DNA of 41,228 nt from UBA2730 sp022793235 (GTDB taxonomy: Bacteria > Bacillota_I > Bacilli_A > RF39 > UBA660). Where the stretch lies: assembly GCA_949745755.1 (NCBI GenBank), contig CATJZL010000064.1, positions 1 through 41,228 of the forward strand, read 5' to 3'. The notes beneath the pieces are model-generated. The model saw only the letters and a list, made by a program, of their open reading frames with translations, was not told the origin of the DNA and did no database searches. Below are positions 8,363 through 17,771 of the stretch, in pieces. Position 1 is the stretch's first letter. Each line of letters opens with the position of its first letter. Position numbers and translations under genes: made by a program.

Positions 8363-8866
8363 ATGGAAAAGGAAAAAAAAGATTTAGAAACAAAAAGAAA
8401 TTCTAAGATAGAAATAGCCTATGACTTTGACCATCCACTAGATTTTAGTTTATATAAAATAACATCTACCTATGAAGAAAAAAACACAAAGAAAGATATA
8501 AAAATTAATTTTGATAAGGTAGATGAATACAGAATACAAATAACAAAATATTTCAAAAATATAAATCATGAATTAACAAAAATTATGTCAAAGTTTACAA
8601 AATTAAAATCAGTAGTAAAAGATACAAATGAAATAGATTTGATAATAAAATCATGTAAGAAAAAAATAGTACTCAATGAAAATAAAATAGAAAAATTGCA
8701 AGAAGCTATAAATACGGATATAAAAGAGATTATAATATCTAGCCAAAAAGAGCAACAAGAGTTAAGAAAAAGAGTAACAGAACTTGAACAGTTAATGGCT
8801 GCTCAAATTATTTTTAACAATAATGTAAATACAAAAGTTCAAGAACAACTAAAAAGTAAAACATAA
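8363..8866 (+). CDS. Small coiled-coil protein of unknown function
   Basis: A 167-residue, Lys/Glu-rich protein with a strong GGGAGGG ribosome binding site. The first ~55 residues are mixed charged. From about residue 60 onward it is almost continuously helical with heptad patterns, and it ends in a likely coiled coil. It has no signal peptide and no membrane segment. I do not recognise the family. It sits 21 bp upstream of the 79-residue helical protein at 8888 and shares its promoter, so the two probably work together. Confidence 0.7.
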   Translation: MEKEKKDLETKRNSKIEIAYDFDHPLDFSLYKITSTYEEKNTKKDIKINFDKVDEYRIQITKYFKNINHELTKIMSKFTKLKSVVKDTNEIDLIIKSCKKKIVLNENKIEKLQEAINTDIKEIIISSQKEQQELRKRVTELEQLMAAQIIFNNNVNTKVQEQLKSKT

Positions 8867-8887
8867 AAAAAGAAGAAAGGAAGTAAA

Positions 8888-9127
8888 ATGACAAAAAAAT
8901 ATATAAATATAGATAATTGTTGTAATGAAATAGCTATATCTTGTAATAAAATAACGGATTGGATGACAAAAATAGAAGAAAATATGGAATATATGGAAAA
9001 AAATATCTGGAATGGTGGAAAAAGAAGCGAAGAGCAATATCAAAATTTAAGGGGATTGTTAATAAAATTACAAGGCTTAATAGAAAATGTAGAGGAAACA
9101 GTTTATAAAGTGAAAGATACAAAGTAA
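8888..9127 (+). CDS. 79-residue two-helix protein with central WNG (WXG100-like?)
   Basis: A small helical protein with AAGGAAG before its ATG. A W-N-G triplet (residues 41-43) lies near the middle between two predicted helices, which resembles the helix-WXG-helix hairpin of type VII secretion substrates. The length is slightly short for that family (about 100), and no EssC-type ATPase or other T7SS gene is visible in the window. WXG100 membership is therefore only a suggestion. It is cotranscribed with the 8363 gene. Confidence 0.6.
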   Translation: MTKKYINIDNCCNEIAISCNKITDWMTKIEENMEYMEKNIWNGGKRSEEQYQNLRGLLIKLQGLIENVEETVYKVKDTK

Positions 9128-9136
9128 AAAAAATAT

Positions 9137-9165
9137 TTGCAAAATTATAAATGTTATGATAATAT
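9137..9165 (+). promoter_or_regulatory. Promoter of tRNA-Pro
   Basis: TTGCAA (9137-9142), a 17-bp spacer and TAATAT (9160-9165) lie 45 bp before the mature tRNA. Confidence 0.65.
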
Positions 9166-9209
9166 AATATCAGTAGTGAAGAAGACCATATCTAATTACT
9201 ATTTTTTAT

Positions 9210-9286
9210 CGGAAAGTGGCTCAACTTGGTAGAGCACTTGGTTTGGGACCAAGGGGTTGCAGGTTCAAATCCTGTCTTTCCGACCA
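9210..9286 (+). tRNA. tRNA-Pro (anticodon TGG)
   Basis: A complete 77-nt cloverleaf. The acceptor stem CGGAAAG pairs with CTTTCCG, the anticodon stem CTTGG/CCAAG encloses the loop TTTGGGA with anticodon TGG, the T loop is GGTTCAAATCC, and the 3' CCA is encoded. It is a single tRNA with its own promoter and terminator. Confidence 0.97.
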
Positions 9287-9324
9287 TTATAAAATAATCT
9301 CCAAAAATGAGGAGAAAAATATAG

Positions 9325-9361
9325 AAATATCGATTTTAAAAGAAAAGTCGATATTTTTTTC
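9325..9361 (+). terminator. Terminator of tRNA-Pro
   Basis: A perfect 9-bp stem AAATATCGA (9325-9333)/TCGATATTT (9348-9356) followed by T residues. Confidence 0.8.
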
Positions 9362-9403
9362 AAAATTAGTACTTTGGATAGTAAATCATAATTGTATTTG
9401 ACG

Positions 9404-9432
9404 TTGATATTTCAACACTTTTTTGTTATACT
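9404..9432 (+). promoter_or_regulatory. Promoter of the HerA-like ATPase gene
   Basis: TTGATA (9404-9409), a 17-bp spacer and TATACT (9427-9432), 24 bp before the ATG. Confidence 0.65.
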
Positions 9433-9456
9433 TTTTATAGAATAAAGAGGTGTCTT

Positions 9457-11508
9457 ATGATAGGAAAAATTATTGAAATAAATAACAATACAGCAATTAT
9501 AGAACTAACAATTGATATTACAAAACAGCCTAATTTAGTAGGACTTCACATAGTTTTTGAAGACAATCAAAAAAAAATAGTAGGAGAAATTGAATATGTA
9601 AGTAAAACTACAATGAAAGCAAACATTATTGGAGAATTAAATCAAAAAGACTTTATTCCAGGAACAGCGCTCAAACCTTCCTTTAAAAGTAACATTCGTA
9701 TGATTGCTTTAGAAGAACTCACAAGTATTTTAGGAGAACAAAAATTATCTAAAAACGAAGTAAGTTTAGGAGTAAGCAATGTCTATGAAAACTATCCCAT
9801 TAATATTAATATCAACAATTTTTTCAGCAATCACTTTGGAATACTTGGAAACAGTGGAAGTGGAAAAAGCTTTACAGTAGCAGGACTATTTCAAAGACTA
9901 TTTTTTAATTCAAACGCAATCTGTGTAGGTGCAAATATCTTTTTATTTGATGCATATGGGGAATATACAAGCGCCTTTAGTACACTAAAAATGAAAAACC
10001 AAGCTTTAAATTATAAAGTATATACAACAAATCCAAATGACTCCTCAAATCAGTTAATACGCTTGCCACTACCTCTTTTAGATGTGGATGATCTAGCACT
10101 TCTCTTAAACGTTGATGACCCAAATCAATTGCCAATCATTGAAAAAACCTTAAAATTAGTTCCAGTTCTAATTGGAAATACACCAAATGTCATAAGACAT
10201 AAAAACGATATTATCGCTCGAGCAATAGAAGATATTCTATTAAGTGGAATAGATACAACAAAAATCCGTGACCAAGTAACTGCAATTTTAACTAAATTTA
10301 GTACAGCAGAATTAAACTTAGAAAGCAAAATTGTCCAACCTGGTTATACAAGAACCTTAAAACAATGTTTATATATTGATAAAACAGGAAAAATGCAAGA
10401 AATAGAACTAGTTGTAAACTTTATTAGTACCTTTATAGATGATACCTTAACATTAGAAGTACCAAAAGAAACAATATATTATACCCTAAATGATCTAGAA
10501 CAAGCAATGGAATTTGCACTAATTAGTGAAGGAATACTTAAAAGTGATAAAGTTTATGATCTGGCCAATGTTCTTTTAGTACGTCTTCATTCAATTAATA
10601 ACAGCCCAGATAGAGAATATTTTAATTATCCAGATTATATAGATACAGCTCGTTTTATAGATACCTTACTCACTACTCCAAATGGAGGAAAATGTCAAAT
10701 TGTAAACTTCAATATTAGTTATATTGATGATAGATTAGCAAAAGTAATCACAAAAATTATATCAAGACTCTTATTTAAATTATCAGTCCAAAATCAAAAT
10801 AGAGGAAGCATACCTTTTCATATCGTAATAGAAGAAGCACATCGTTATGTTCAAAAAGATACAGATACAAAAATTTTAGGTTATAATATTTTTGAGCGAA
10901 TAACAAAAGAAGGAAGGAAATATGGTATTATTTTAGGACTAATTACGCAAAGACCATCAGAATTATCTGATACAGTTGTTTCTCAATGTTCAAATTTTAT
11001 TATCCTTAGAATGTCACACCCAAAAGATTTGAACTACATTAAAACTATGGTTCCAAATGTTTCTTTAGAAATAGTAGAAAAAATTAAAAACTTAAAAGCT
11101 GGAAACTGTGTAGCCTTTGGAACAAACTTTAAAATACCAATATATGCCCATGTCTTCCCTCCGAATCCTCCACCATTATCAAATAATGTAGATATGGTAA
11201 AATGTTGGTATAATGAAGGAATAGGTGGAACAAATTCTACTAGTGTAATCCCTACAAGTCAAATAAAAGAAATCGACATTAGAAAAGAAAATATAGAATA
11301 TAAAGCACCTACATACCAAGTAACAAACATAAATGATGATATAAATAGAAATGCTGCCTCCTCAATCAATAATAACGTCTTTGTAAATAGTATGGCCAAA
11401 ATAGACAACAGCATGGTAACTAAAAATGGAGCCTCTTCTTTCTTTGCTAAAGAAAAAGAATCACCTCCACTCATTATAGAAAATAACAATATAGAAAAGA
11501 ATACATAA
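9457..11508 (+). CDS. HerA-type DUF87 ATPase
   Basis: A 683-residue protein. It opens with a HerA-like beta-barrel domain (about 1-110). An FtsK/HerA-superfamily ATPase core follows, with Walker A GNSGSGKS (131-138), a Walker B segment HIVIEEAHRYV (about 453-463), an EGRKYGI segment and an ITQRPSELS sensor region. The C-terminal ~120 residues are Asn/Ser-rich and probably disordered. HerA ATPases are hexameric DNA translocases that act in end resection with NurA or in phage defence. No NurA, SIR2 or other effector gene is adjacent, so the partner is unknown. The ATG is preceded by AAAGAGGTG and has its own promoter. Confidence 0.88.
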   Translation: MIGKIIEINNNTAIIELTIDITKQPNLVGLHIVFEDNQKKIVGEIEYVSKTTMKANIIGELNQKDFIPGTALKPSFKSNIRMIALEELTSILGEQKLSKNEVSLGVSNVYENYPINININNFFSNHFGILGNSGSGKSFTVAGLFQRLFFNSNAICVGANIFLFDAYGEYTSAFSTLKMKNQALNYKVYTTNPNDSSNQLIRLPLPLLDVDDLALLLNVDDPNQLPIIEKTLKLVPVLIGNTPNVIRHKNDIIARAIEDILLSGIDTTKIRDQVTAILTKFSTAELNLESKIVQPGYTRTLKQCLYIDKTGKMQEIELVVNFISTFIDDTLTLEVPKETIYYTLNDLEQAMEFALISEGILKSDKVYDLANVLLVRLHSINNSPDREYFNYPDYIDTARFIDTLLTTPNGGKCQIVNFNISYIDDRLAKVITKIISRLLFKLSVQNQNRGSIPFHIVIEEAHRYVQKDTDTKILGYNIFERITKEGRKYGIILGLITQRPSELSDTVVSQCSNFIILRMSHPKDLNYIKTMVPNVSLEIVEKIKNLKAGNCVAFGTNFKIPIYAHVFPPNPPPLSNNVDMVKCWYNEGIGGTNSTSVIPTSQIKEIDIRKENIEYKAPTYQVTNINDDINRNAASSINNNVFVNSMAKIDNSMVTKNGASSFFAKEKESPPLIIENNNIEKNT

Positions 11509-11594
11509 GAAAGGTCAAATTGATTTTTCTTTTTCTTTATATGGACTAGATAAAATAAATAAAATCATGTAAAATATCTCTTAAGGAGTTATTT

Positions 11595-12293
11595 ATGAAA
11601 AATAGAATAAAAAAAATAAGTTCGATTATCATGAAACTACTATTAGTTTGTGTCATTTTCTTTGCAATAGGAAATGTTGTATATAGAAAACATGAAGAAA
11701 AAAAATTTCAAGAAGAAATGAATAAGCTGATAAATAAAAATTTAACCACAGATACATTTAATACACCTCCAAAAACAGATGGAACATATAAAAAAATAGA
11801 AAAAATGATTAAAAATTATTTAAATATGTACTCTATGAAGGCAAGAAAAGTCTTAGAAATAATGAGTGATGAGAAACTAAAAAGTGTCTTATCTTATGAA
11901 AACTATATAGCAGATGGGCCATCATTTACGAATACACTGGAATACTTAACAACAAAAAAAGAAACATTTAATAAAGAGATGGAAGAGTTAATTATCTTAA
12001 CAAAAAAGGAAACCATATTAAAAAAAATAGATAAAAAATATTCACCCTATTATAGGGATTTATATACCCAGTACATGTTAGGTTCAGATTTTCAAGCAGA
12101 AATAGAAAAAAGTATTACAGAATTAAAATTATCACGAGAAAACATAAACAATTTAATTGACAAAGAAAAAAAGGTAATAGACTTTTTAGTACAATGTAAA
12201 GAATGGACAATGAAGGAAACAAAAATAATGTTTTATAAGCAAGATGATTTAAATACTTACAACACCTTAATAGGAGAAGTAGCAGGAGAGTAA
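11595..12293 (+). CDS. N-terminally anchored helical protein of unknown function
   Basis: A 232-residue protein with a basic N-terminus and one hydrophobic helix (about 12-28, IIMKLLLVCVIFFAIGNVV). A Lys/Glu-rich, mostly helical outer region follows. It has TTAAGGAG before its ATG, and the next gene starts only 4 bp after its stop, so it heads the oxidoreductase/GT-C operon. No family is recognised. An envelope-associated accessory role to glycan assembly is inferred from position only. Confidence 0.7.
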   Translation: MKNRIKKISSIIMKLLLVCVIFFAIGNVVYRKHEEKKFQEEMNKLINKNLTTDTFNTPPKTDGTYKKIEKMIKNYLNMYSMKARKVLEIMSDEKLKSVLSYENYIADGPSFTNTLEYLTTKKETFNKEMEELIILTKKETILKKIDKKYSPYYRDLYTQYMLGSDFQAEIEKSITELKLSRENINNLIDKEKKVIDFLVQCKEWTMKETKIMFYKQDDLNTYNTLIGEVAGE

Positions 12294-12297
12294 CTAT

Positions 12298-13874
12298 ATG
12301 AAGAAAAATAAAAAAAATGAGGTAGTAATCATAGGTGCAGGACCAGCAGGCCTAACAGCAGCTTATTATTTACTAAAAAACACAAAAGACTATAAAGTAA
12401 CAATTTTAGAAGAAGAAAATGTAGCAGGAGGAATTTCAAAGACAATAACATATCATGGAAACAAGATGGATTTAGGAGGACATCGTTTCTTTTCTAAAAA
12501 TAGGATCGTAAATGATATTTGGAAAGAAATCTTACCTATTCAAGGAAAAAAGAGTATTGACGACAAAATTTTAGGAATAGAAAAAAATTTAGAGGAGACG
12601 GATATAGATCCAGAAAAAGAAGATGAAGTCTTACTAATTAGAAATCGAGTATCTAGAATCTATTATGATAAAAAATTTTTTGACTATCCAATAAATTTAA
12701 CATGGATGACCATAAAAAAATTAGGATTTATAAAAACAATAAAATGTGGTATGAGTTATATAAAAAGTATATTTATTAAAAGAAAAGAAGAAAATCTAGA
12801 AAATTTTTATATTAATCGTTTTGGAAAATGTTTATATCAAATTTTTTTTAAAAATTATACAGAAAAAGTATGGGGCAAAGAGCCAGCAAAAATATCACCT
12901 GATTGGGGAAGTCAACGTGTAAAAACCTTATCTATATTCAAAATTATAACTAATTATTTTACCAAGATTTTACATTTAAAAAACAAAAAATAGAAACTTC
13001 TTTAATTGAAAATTTTTATTATCCAAAATATGGTCCAGGACAAATGTGGGAAGAAATGGCTTCAAAAATCGAAAATATGGGTGGTAAGATTATCTATAAT
13101 GCTAAAGTAAATAAAATTTATAAAAAAAATAATAAAATCATAGAATTATTTTATGAAAGAAAAAAGAAAAGTTATAGTATTCAACCTGATTATGTATTAT
13201 CTTCTATGCCCTTAAAAGATTTATGTATCATAATGAATAATGTTGAAAAAGAAGTGATGAATATTGCCAAAAATCTTCCATATCGAGACTTTATAATAAT
13301 AGGCTTAGTACTAAGTGATATAGATTTAAAAAATGAGACAAAAATAAAGACCCTTTGCAACCTGATTCCAGATAACTGGATATATATTCAGGAAGAAGAA
13401 GTAAAAATGGGACGCATTCAAATATTTAATAATTGGTCACCTTATTTAGTGCATGACCCATATAACACAATATCACTTGGACTAGAATATTTTTGTGAAG
13501 AAGGAGATAGACTTTGGAATATGACTGATAATGAACTACTATCATTCGCCATATCAGAACTAAAAAAAATAGGCATGGCAACACATGAAGATATCCTAGA
13601 TTATCACATTGAAAGAGTAAAAAAAGCTTATCCAGCTTATTTTGGTAGTTATAACAATCTAGAAGTAGTCAGGAACTATTTAGACAAAATAGAAAACCTT
13701 TATCCAATAGGAAGAAATGGGCAACATCATTATAACAACATGGATCATTCTATGTTAACAGGAATAGAAGCAGTAAAAAATATTATGTCAAATAAAAAAG
13801 AAAAAACAAATATTTGGAGCATTAACGCAGAAAAGGAATATTTAGAGGAAAAAGAAGATGAAAAAAGTATTTAA
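12298..13874 (+). pseudogene. FAD-dependent oxidoreductase (UGM/protoporphyrinogen-oxidase-like), frameshifted
   Basis: Two consecutive frames encode one protein of about 525 residues. The first (12298-12993) has the dinucleotide fold VVIIGAGPAGLTAAYYL, an AGGISKT segment and DLGGHRFFSK. The second (from about 12987) continues without gap through SLIENFYYPKYGPGQMWEEM, YRDFIIIGLVL, RIQIFNNWSPY, KAYPAYFG and the C-terminal YPIGRNGQHHYNNMDHSML flavin-site segment. The junction is a run AAAAAACAAAAAA (12978-12990) where one A is missing, producing TAG at 12991. The family is found in surface polysaccharide loci next to glycosyltransferases. Possibilities are a true mutation, a sequencing error in the homopolymer, or slippage. 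The 3' end overlaps the next gene by 17 bp. Confidence 0.8.
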
Positions 13875-15372
13875 AAAAATAAAAGAGAAAATAGCAAAAT
13901 ATCATCCCCCTAAACCAGTTTTGTTTTTATACTTTTTTATTCCTATAATCATAGCAGTAAGTCGTGCTATAGTATTAGATAATGATATTTGGTTTTTGTT
14001 GAATACAGGAAAATATGTAGTAAACAATGGTTTTCCTATAACAGAACCTTTTACAATTCACTCAAATTTTTCTTTTATTGTTCAACAATGGTTAACAGAT
14101 GTTATATTTTATTTCATACATCATCTTTTTGGTGGATGGGGACTATTCATTTTAACAATGCTTTTATTTCTTTTAATTTTATTTATTAGTTACAAATTAT
14201 GTATGTTAGTAAGTGAAAATAGAATGCATCTCTCTGTACTTCTATCCTCGATTATGGGATTTCTATATACCTTATTTTATGTAAGAAGTAGGCCACAAAT
14301 GTTTGACTTTATTATTTTTCTAAGCTTATTTTACTGTCTAGAAACCTATATTCGAAAGAAAAATACCAAATATCTATATATTTTGCCTGTATTATCTATA
14401 CTTTTAATTAATTTGCATGCCTCAGTTTGGTTTTTACTCTTCCTATTTACACTACCTTATCTAATAGATACTTACTCCTTCAAAATACTTTGTTTTAGGA
14501 GTGAAAAATATGAAAGAAAACCCTTATTACTTGCCATATTCTTTATGTTTATATCAGGTCTTATAAATCCATATGGAATAGACTCGATTGCCTATATCTT
14601 CACATCCTACAATAGTGTCTATATTAATAATACAGTAAATGAAATGAAAGCCCCAATTATTAATACAGCACAGGGACTTTTCATATACACTACTATCTTT
14701 TTAGTGCTATTAATCTTTATGTGTAATAAGAAAAAAGAAATTAAAGTACGTTATTTTTTGCTATTTTTGGGAACAACTTATTTATCTCTTTGTAATATAA
14801 AAAGCTATAGTTATTTTATTACCACTTCTATTTTCTTCTTGGGAGATTACCTAAAAGAGTATTTTGAAATATATAAAGAAAAATATTACTATTCAAAAGT
14901 TTTTAAAATAAAATATGCTATTTGCCTAAGTATTCTTTTCCTTCTCCTAGCAGGAACAGTATATATGAATTATAGTAATTTTGAAAAAACAGCCTTAACA
15001 CCTATCGTAGATTATATGGAAAAAAAATTACATATAGATAAGGAAAGCAAAATATATACAATGTATGATGATGGAGGCTATGTAGAATATAGAGGATATA
15101 AAGCCTATATTGATCCAAGAGCAGAAATATTTCTTAAAAAAAATAATAAAAAAGAAGATATTTTCAAAGAATATTACAAATTACAACTTGGACAAGAAAA
15201 TTGTAAAGATTTTCTCTTAAAATACGACTTTGATTATTTAATTTTATATGAAAAGGACTATCTATATAAGTATTATATTCAAACAGAAAAAAACACCTTA
15301 TATGAACAAGTATACAGCTCGACTTATTATGGGAAAAAAAGATATCTTTATAAAAAGAAAAGTAACAAATAA
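13858..15372 (+). CDS. Polytopic membrane protein, probable GT-C-type glycosyltransferase
   Basis: A 504-residue protein with about ten transmembrane helices in the first 370 residues and a ~120-residue soluble C-terminal domain. The first extracytoplasmic loop holds NDIWFLLNTGKYV and PITEPFT, then QQWLTDVIFY. This matches the D-W/H-x-x-x-G pattern of membrane GT-C proteins that use polyprenyl-linked sugars, and the acidic residue in that loop is probably catalytic. The substrate is unknown. It is translationally coupled to the oxidoreductase (17-bp overlap), with AGAGGAAAAAG as ribosome binding site. A role in surface glycan synthesis is inferred. Confidence 0.7.
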   Translation: MKKVFKKIKEKIAKYHPPKPVLFLYFFIPIIIAVSRAIVLDNDIWFLLNTGKYVVNNGFPITEPFTIHSNFSFIVQQWLTDVIFYFIHHLFGGWGLFILTMLLFLLILFISYKLCMLVSENRMHLSVLLSSIMGFLYTLFYVRSRPQMFDFIIFLSLFYCLETYIRKKNTKYLYILPVLSILLINLHASVWFLLFLFTLPYLIDTYSFKILCFRSEKYERKPLLLAIFFMFISGLINPYGIDSIAYIFTSYNSVYINNTVNEMKAPIINTAQGLFIYTTIFLVLLIFMCNKKKEIKVRYFLLFLGTTYLSLCNIKSYSYFITTSIFFLGDYLKEYFEIYKEKYYYSKVFKIKYAICLSILFLLLAGTVYMNYSNFEKTALTPIVDYMEKKLHIDKESKIYTMYDDGGYVEYRGYKAYIDPRAEIFLKKNNKKEDIFKEYYKLQLGQENCKDFLLKYDFDYLILYEKDYLYKYYIQTEKNTLYEQVYSSTYYGKKRYLYKKKSNK

Positions 15373-15385
15373 ATAGACATTTTTC

Positions 15386-15414
15386 TTGACAAGTATAGAA
15401 TTCCTTTCTAAAAT
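15386..15414 (+). promoter_or_regulatory. Promoter of the ArsP_2-like permease gene
   Basis: A perfect TTGACA (15386-15391), a 17-bp spacer and TAAAAT (15409-15414). Confidence 0.8.
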
Positions 15415-15441
15415 AAAAACAGTAGAAAAAGGAGAAAGGCT

Positions 15442-16302
15442 ATGTTTGATATAATAAAAGACACAGTATTAGATAGTGTTCGATTACTTCCATTTCTATT
15501 TATTGCATTTTTAATTATTGAATTTTTTGAACACAAATTAAAAGATAAAAGTAAAAAAGTAATTTCTAAGTCTAAAAAATTTGGACCCTTAGTAGGGAGT
15601 ATTTTAGGAATATTTCCTCAATGTGGTTTCTCTGTAATCGCTACAAACTTCTATATTACAAGAATAATTAGCTTAGGGACTTTAATATCTATTTATCTTT
15701 CTACAAGTGATGAGATGCTACCTATTTTATTAAGTGAAAAAGTCCCTCTTATAGAGATAGTCAAAATTCTTTTTATAAAAATTTTCATTAGCATGCTTAT
15801 AGGAATAATAATAGATATACTTCTTTCAAAAAAAGAAAAAAGAAAGATTCAAAAAGAAGAACTAGATTGTGAAATATGTCATGATGAGCATTGTGGTTGT
15901 GAAAAAAGTATTCTAAAATCGGCTGTATTTCATACAGCAAAAACCCTATTTTTTATCCTTGTAGTTTCCTTTTTCTTAAATATAGTCTTTCACTATATTG
16001 ACAGTGAAATTTTATCCAAAACATTTATGAAAAATAATATATTTGCCCCTTTTCTTACAAGCTTAATTGGCTTAATACCAAGTTGTGGTGCAAGTATTAT
16101 GATAACTGAATTATTTTTAAATGAAGTAATAAATTTTTCCTCTTTAATAGCAGGACTTTTAACAGGAAGTGGAGTAGCTATTCTCTTGTTATTTAAACAA
16201 AATAAGAATAAAAAAGAAAATCTACTGATTTTGTTACTTGTATATTTAATAGGATCTATAAGTGGAGTAGTATTAGAATTAATTCGACTACTTATAGGAT
16301 AA
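15442..16302 (+). CDS. ArsP_2-type putative metal/arsenic efflux permease
   Basis: A 286-residue polytopic protein made of two similar halves. Each half carries a cysteine motif inside a membrane segment: GIFPQCGFS (about 55-63) and GLIPSCGAS (about 212-220). Between them is a soluble His/Cys-rich loop, CEICHDEHCGCEK, able to bind metal. This organisation fits the putative 10-TM heavy-metal exporter family (ArsP_2). The gene has its own strong promoter and an AAAGGAG ribosome binding site. The substrate is not determined; no arsR or metal regulator lies beside it. Confidence 0.8.
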   Translation: MFDIIKDTVLDSVRLLPFLFIAFLIIEFFEHKLKDKSKKVISKSKKFGPLVGSILGIFPQCGFSVIATNFYITRIISLGTLISIYLSTSDEMLPILLSEKVPLIEIVKILFIKIFISMLIGIIIDILLSKKEKRKIQKEELDCEICHDEHCGCEKSILKSAVFHTAKTLFFILVVSFFLNIVFHYIDSEILSKTFMKNNIFAPFLTSLIGLIPSCGASIMITELFLNEVINFSSLIAGLLTGSGVAILLLFKQNKNKKENLLILLLVYLIGSISGVVLELIRLLIG

Positions 16303-16467
16303 AATGATTCAAAATGAAGTGATATATTTTAAAAAAAATAGTCATAATAAAAAAATTAAGAAAAAATGGTATATTAGTAATAATATGCTTTTTTATTGTA
16401 ATGAAAAATTATGTATTTAAATTTATTATAATATTTGATATTCTATGAATAGAAGGAAAGTGTTTAT

Positions 16468-17097
16468 ATGAAGATAGAAAATCCAAAGTTAGGAAAAAAT
16501 GAACAAAAAGATTTCTATAAATGTTTAGAAGAAGATAATTTTGCAAGTGCCAATATTGAAAATACAGAAATAAAACAAGAAGTAATAATAGAAGATATAA
16601 CAATAGATTCTTGTACATTCAAAAATATAGACTTTACCAAAGTAATATTTAGAAATGTAGACTTAATAGATGTATGTTTTGAGAATTGTAATCTATCAAA
16701 TAAAGATTTTGATGAACGATTAATAAATAGAGTCATATTTAAAAATACAAAACTAACAGGCTCCTCTATGATCGATACATCACTTAAAGATGTACAAATA
16801 ATAGATTGTAATGCTACGTATTTAAATTTAGCAGGAAGTAATATAAATAAATTAAGCCTAAAAAGTAGTGATTTCTCAAATGTAAGTTTTTTTGATGCAA
16901 AAATAAAAAATATGGAAGTGGATAAAGTGAATTTTAATAAGACAGAATTTATTAAAGTAAATTTAGAAAATGTTGACTTTTCAACTTCTAATATAGAGGA
17001 TATAATCATAGATAAAGATTCATTAAAGAACATAATAATAGATAGTTTGCAAAGCTTAGATATTGTTAGACTTTTAGGAGTAAAGATAAAAGAATAG
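16468..17097 (+). CDS. Pentapeptide-repeat protein
   Basis: A 209-residue protein. From about residue 35 to 185 it shows the A(D/N)Lxx-type five-residue periodicity with central Leu/Phe (CTFKNIDFTKVIFRNVDL, CFENCNLSNKDF and so on), which is expected to fold as a right-handed quadrilateral beta helix. It has no signal peptide. Some pentapeptide-repeat proteins mimic DNA and protect gyrase, but nothing here points to that specifically. AGAAGGAAAG serves as ribosome binding site. The PAP2 gene starts 8 bp downstream, so they are probably cotranscribed. Confidence 0.8.
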   Translation: MKIENPKLGKNEQKDFYKCLEEDNFASANIENTEIKQEVIIEDITIDSCTFKNIDFTKVIFRNVDLIDVCFENCNLSNKDFDERLINRVIFKNTKLTGSSMIDTSLKDVQIIDCNATYLNLAGSNINKLSLKSSDFSNVSFFDAKIKNMEVDKVNFNKTEFIKVNLENVDFSTSNIEDIIIDKDSLKNIIIDSLQSLDIVRLLGVKIKE

Positions 17098-17105
17098 GTG
17101 AAAAT

Positions 17106-17771
17106 ATGTCCCAAAATATAAGAAAAAGAATAATAAAAAATATAGATTATATTATAGCCTTAATCTTAACTATAATTGTAATAAGAATAACAAGAGTTGT
17201 ATTTCAAAATGAAATAGTAGAACTCGATACAAATTTTTACAAGTTTGTAGTAGAAAACATAAGAAATAAGTATTTAACCTATTTTATGAGAGCTGTTACA
17301 ATATTAGGAAGCAGTATAGTAATTATACTAATATGTATCTTTGTAATGATAAGAATAAAAAAGAAAAAAATAGTAACATGTATTTGTGTAAATCCTATAA
17401 TTATAGTTGTACTAAACTATATATTAAAAAATATAGTAGCCAGAAAAAGACCAGAAGAATTCTTTCTCATTATAGAAAAAGGATTTAGTTTTCCTTCAGG
17501 ACACTCTATGGTATCAACAGCTTTTTATGGTTTTTTCATTTACTTACTATATAAATATTATAAAGATAAGAAGAAATATATATTAATAGGTATAAATATA
17601 ATTTTAATACCACTTATTATGTTTTCTAGAGTATACCTAGGTGTTCATTATTTAAGTGATATTATAGCAGGTTGCTTAATTTCCATTATTTATTTAATTA
17701 TCTACATACGAATCATAAATAGATTGATAAGAGAGGAAGTAGGATATGAAAACAAAAAATCTATTTCATAG
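17106..17771 (+). CDS. PAP2-family membrane lipid phosphatase
   Basis: A 221-residue protein with about six membrane helices and the complete phosphatase signature: K108-x6-R115-P116, P130-S-G-H133 and S174-R175-x5-H181-x3-D185. Members dephosphorylate undecaprenyl pyrophosphate, phosphatidic acid or phosphatidylglycerophosphate at the outer membrane face. Its 26-bp overlap with a DgkA-type kinase gene supports a role in the undecaprenol or diacylglycerol phosphate cycle. The ATG follows AATAGGTG. Confidence 0.9.
   Translation: MSQNIRKRIIKNIDYIIALILTIIVIRITRVVFQNEIVELDTNFYKFVVENIRNKYLTYFMRAVTILGSSIVIILICIFVMIRIKKKKIVTCICVNPIIIVVLNYILKNIVARKRPEEFFLIIEKGFSFPSGHSMVSTAFYGFFIYLLYKYYKDKKKYILIGINIILIPLIMFSRVYLGVHYLSDIIAGCLISIIYLIIYIRIINRLIREEVGYENKKSIS

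Noticed and set aside
9216..9401. 61-codon open frame starting MAQLGRALGLG across the tRNA
   Set aside because: It is a translation of the tRNA-Pro gene and its flank; it has no ribosome binding site and overlaps a certain tRNA.
13044..13874. Second half of the oxidoreductase as an independent gene
   Set aside because: Family motifs continue without gap across the frameshift, and there is no ribosome binding site before the ATG at 13044.
16515..17114. 199-residue antisense frame opposite the pentapeptide-repeat gene
   Set aside because: It is a by-product of the regular repeat codons in the opposite gene; no ribosome binding site or promoter supports it.
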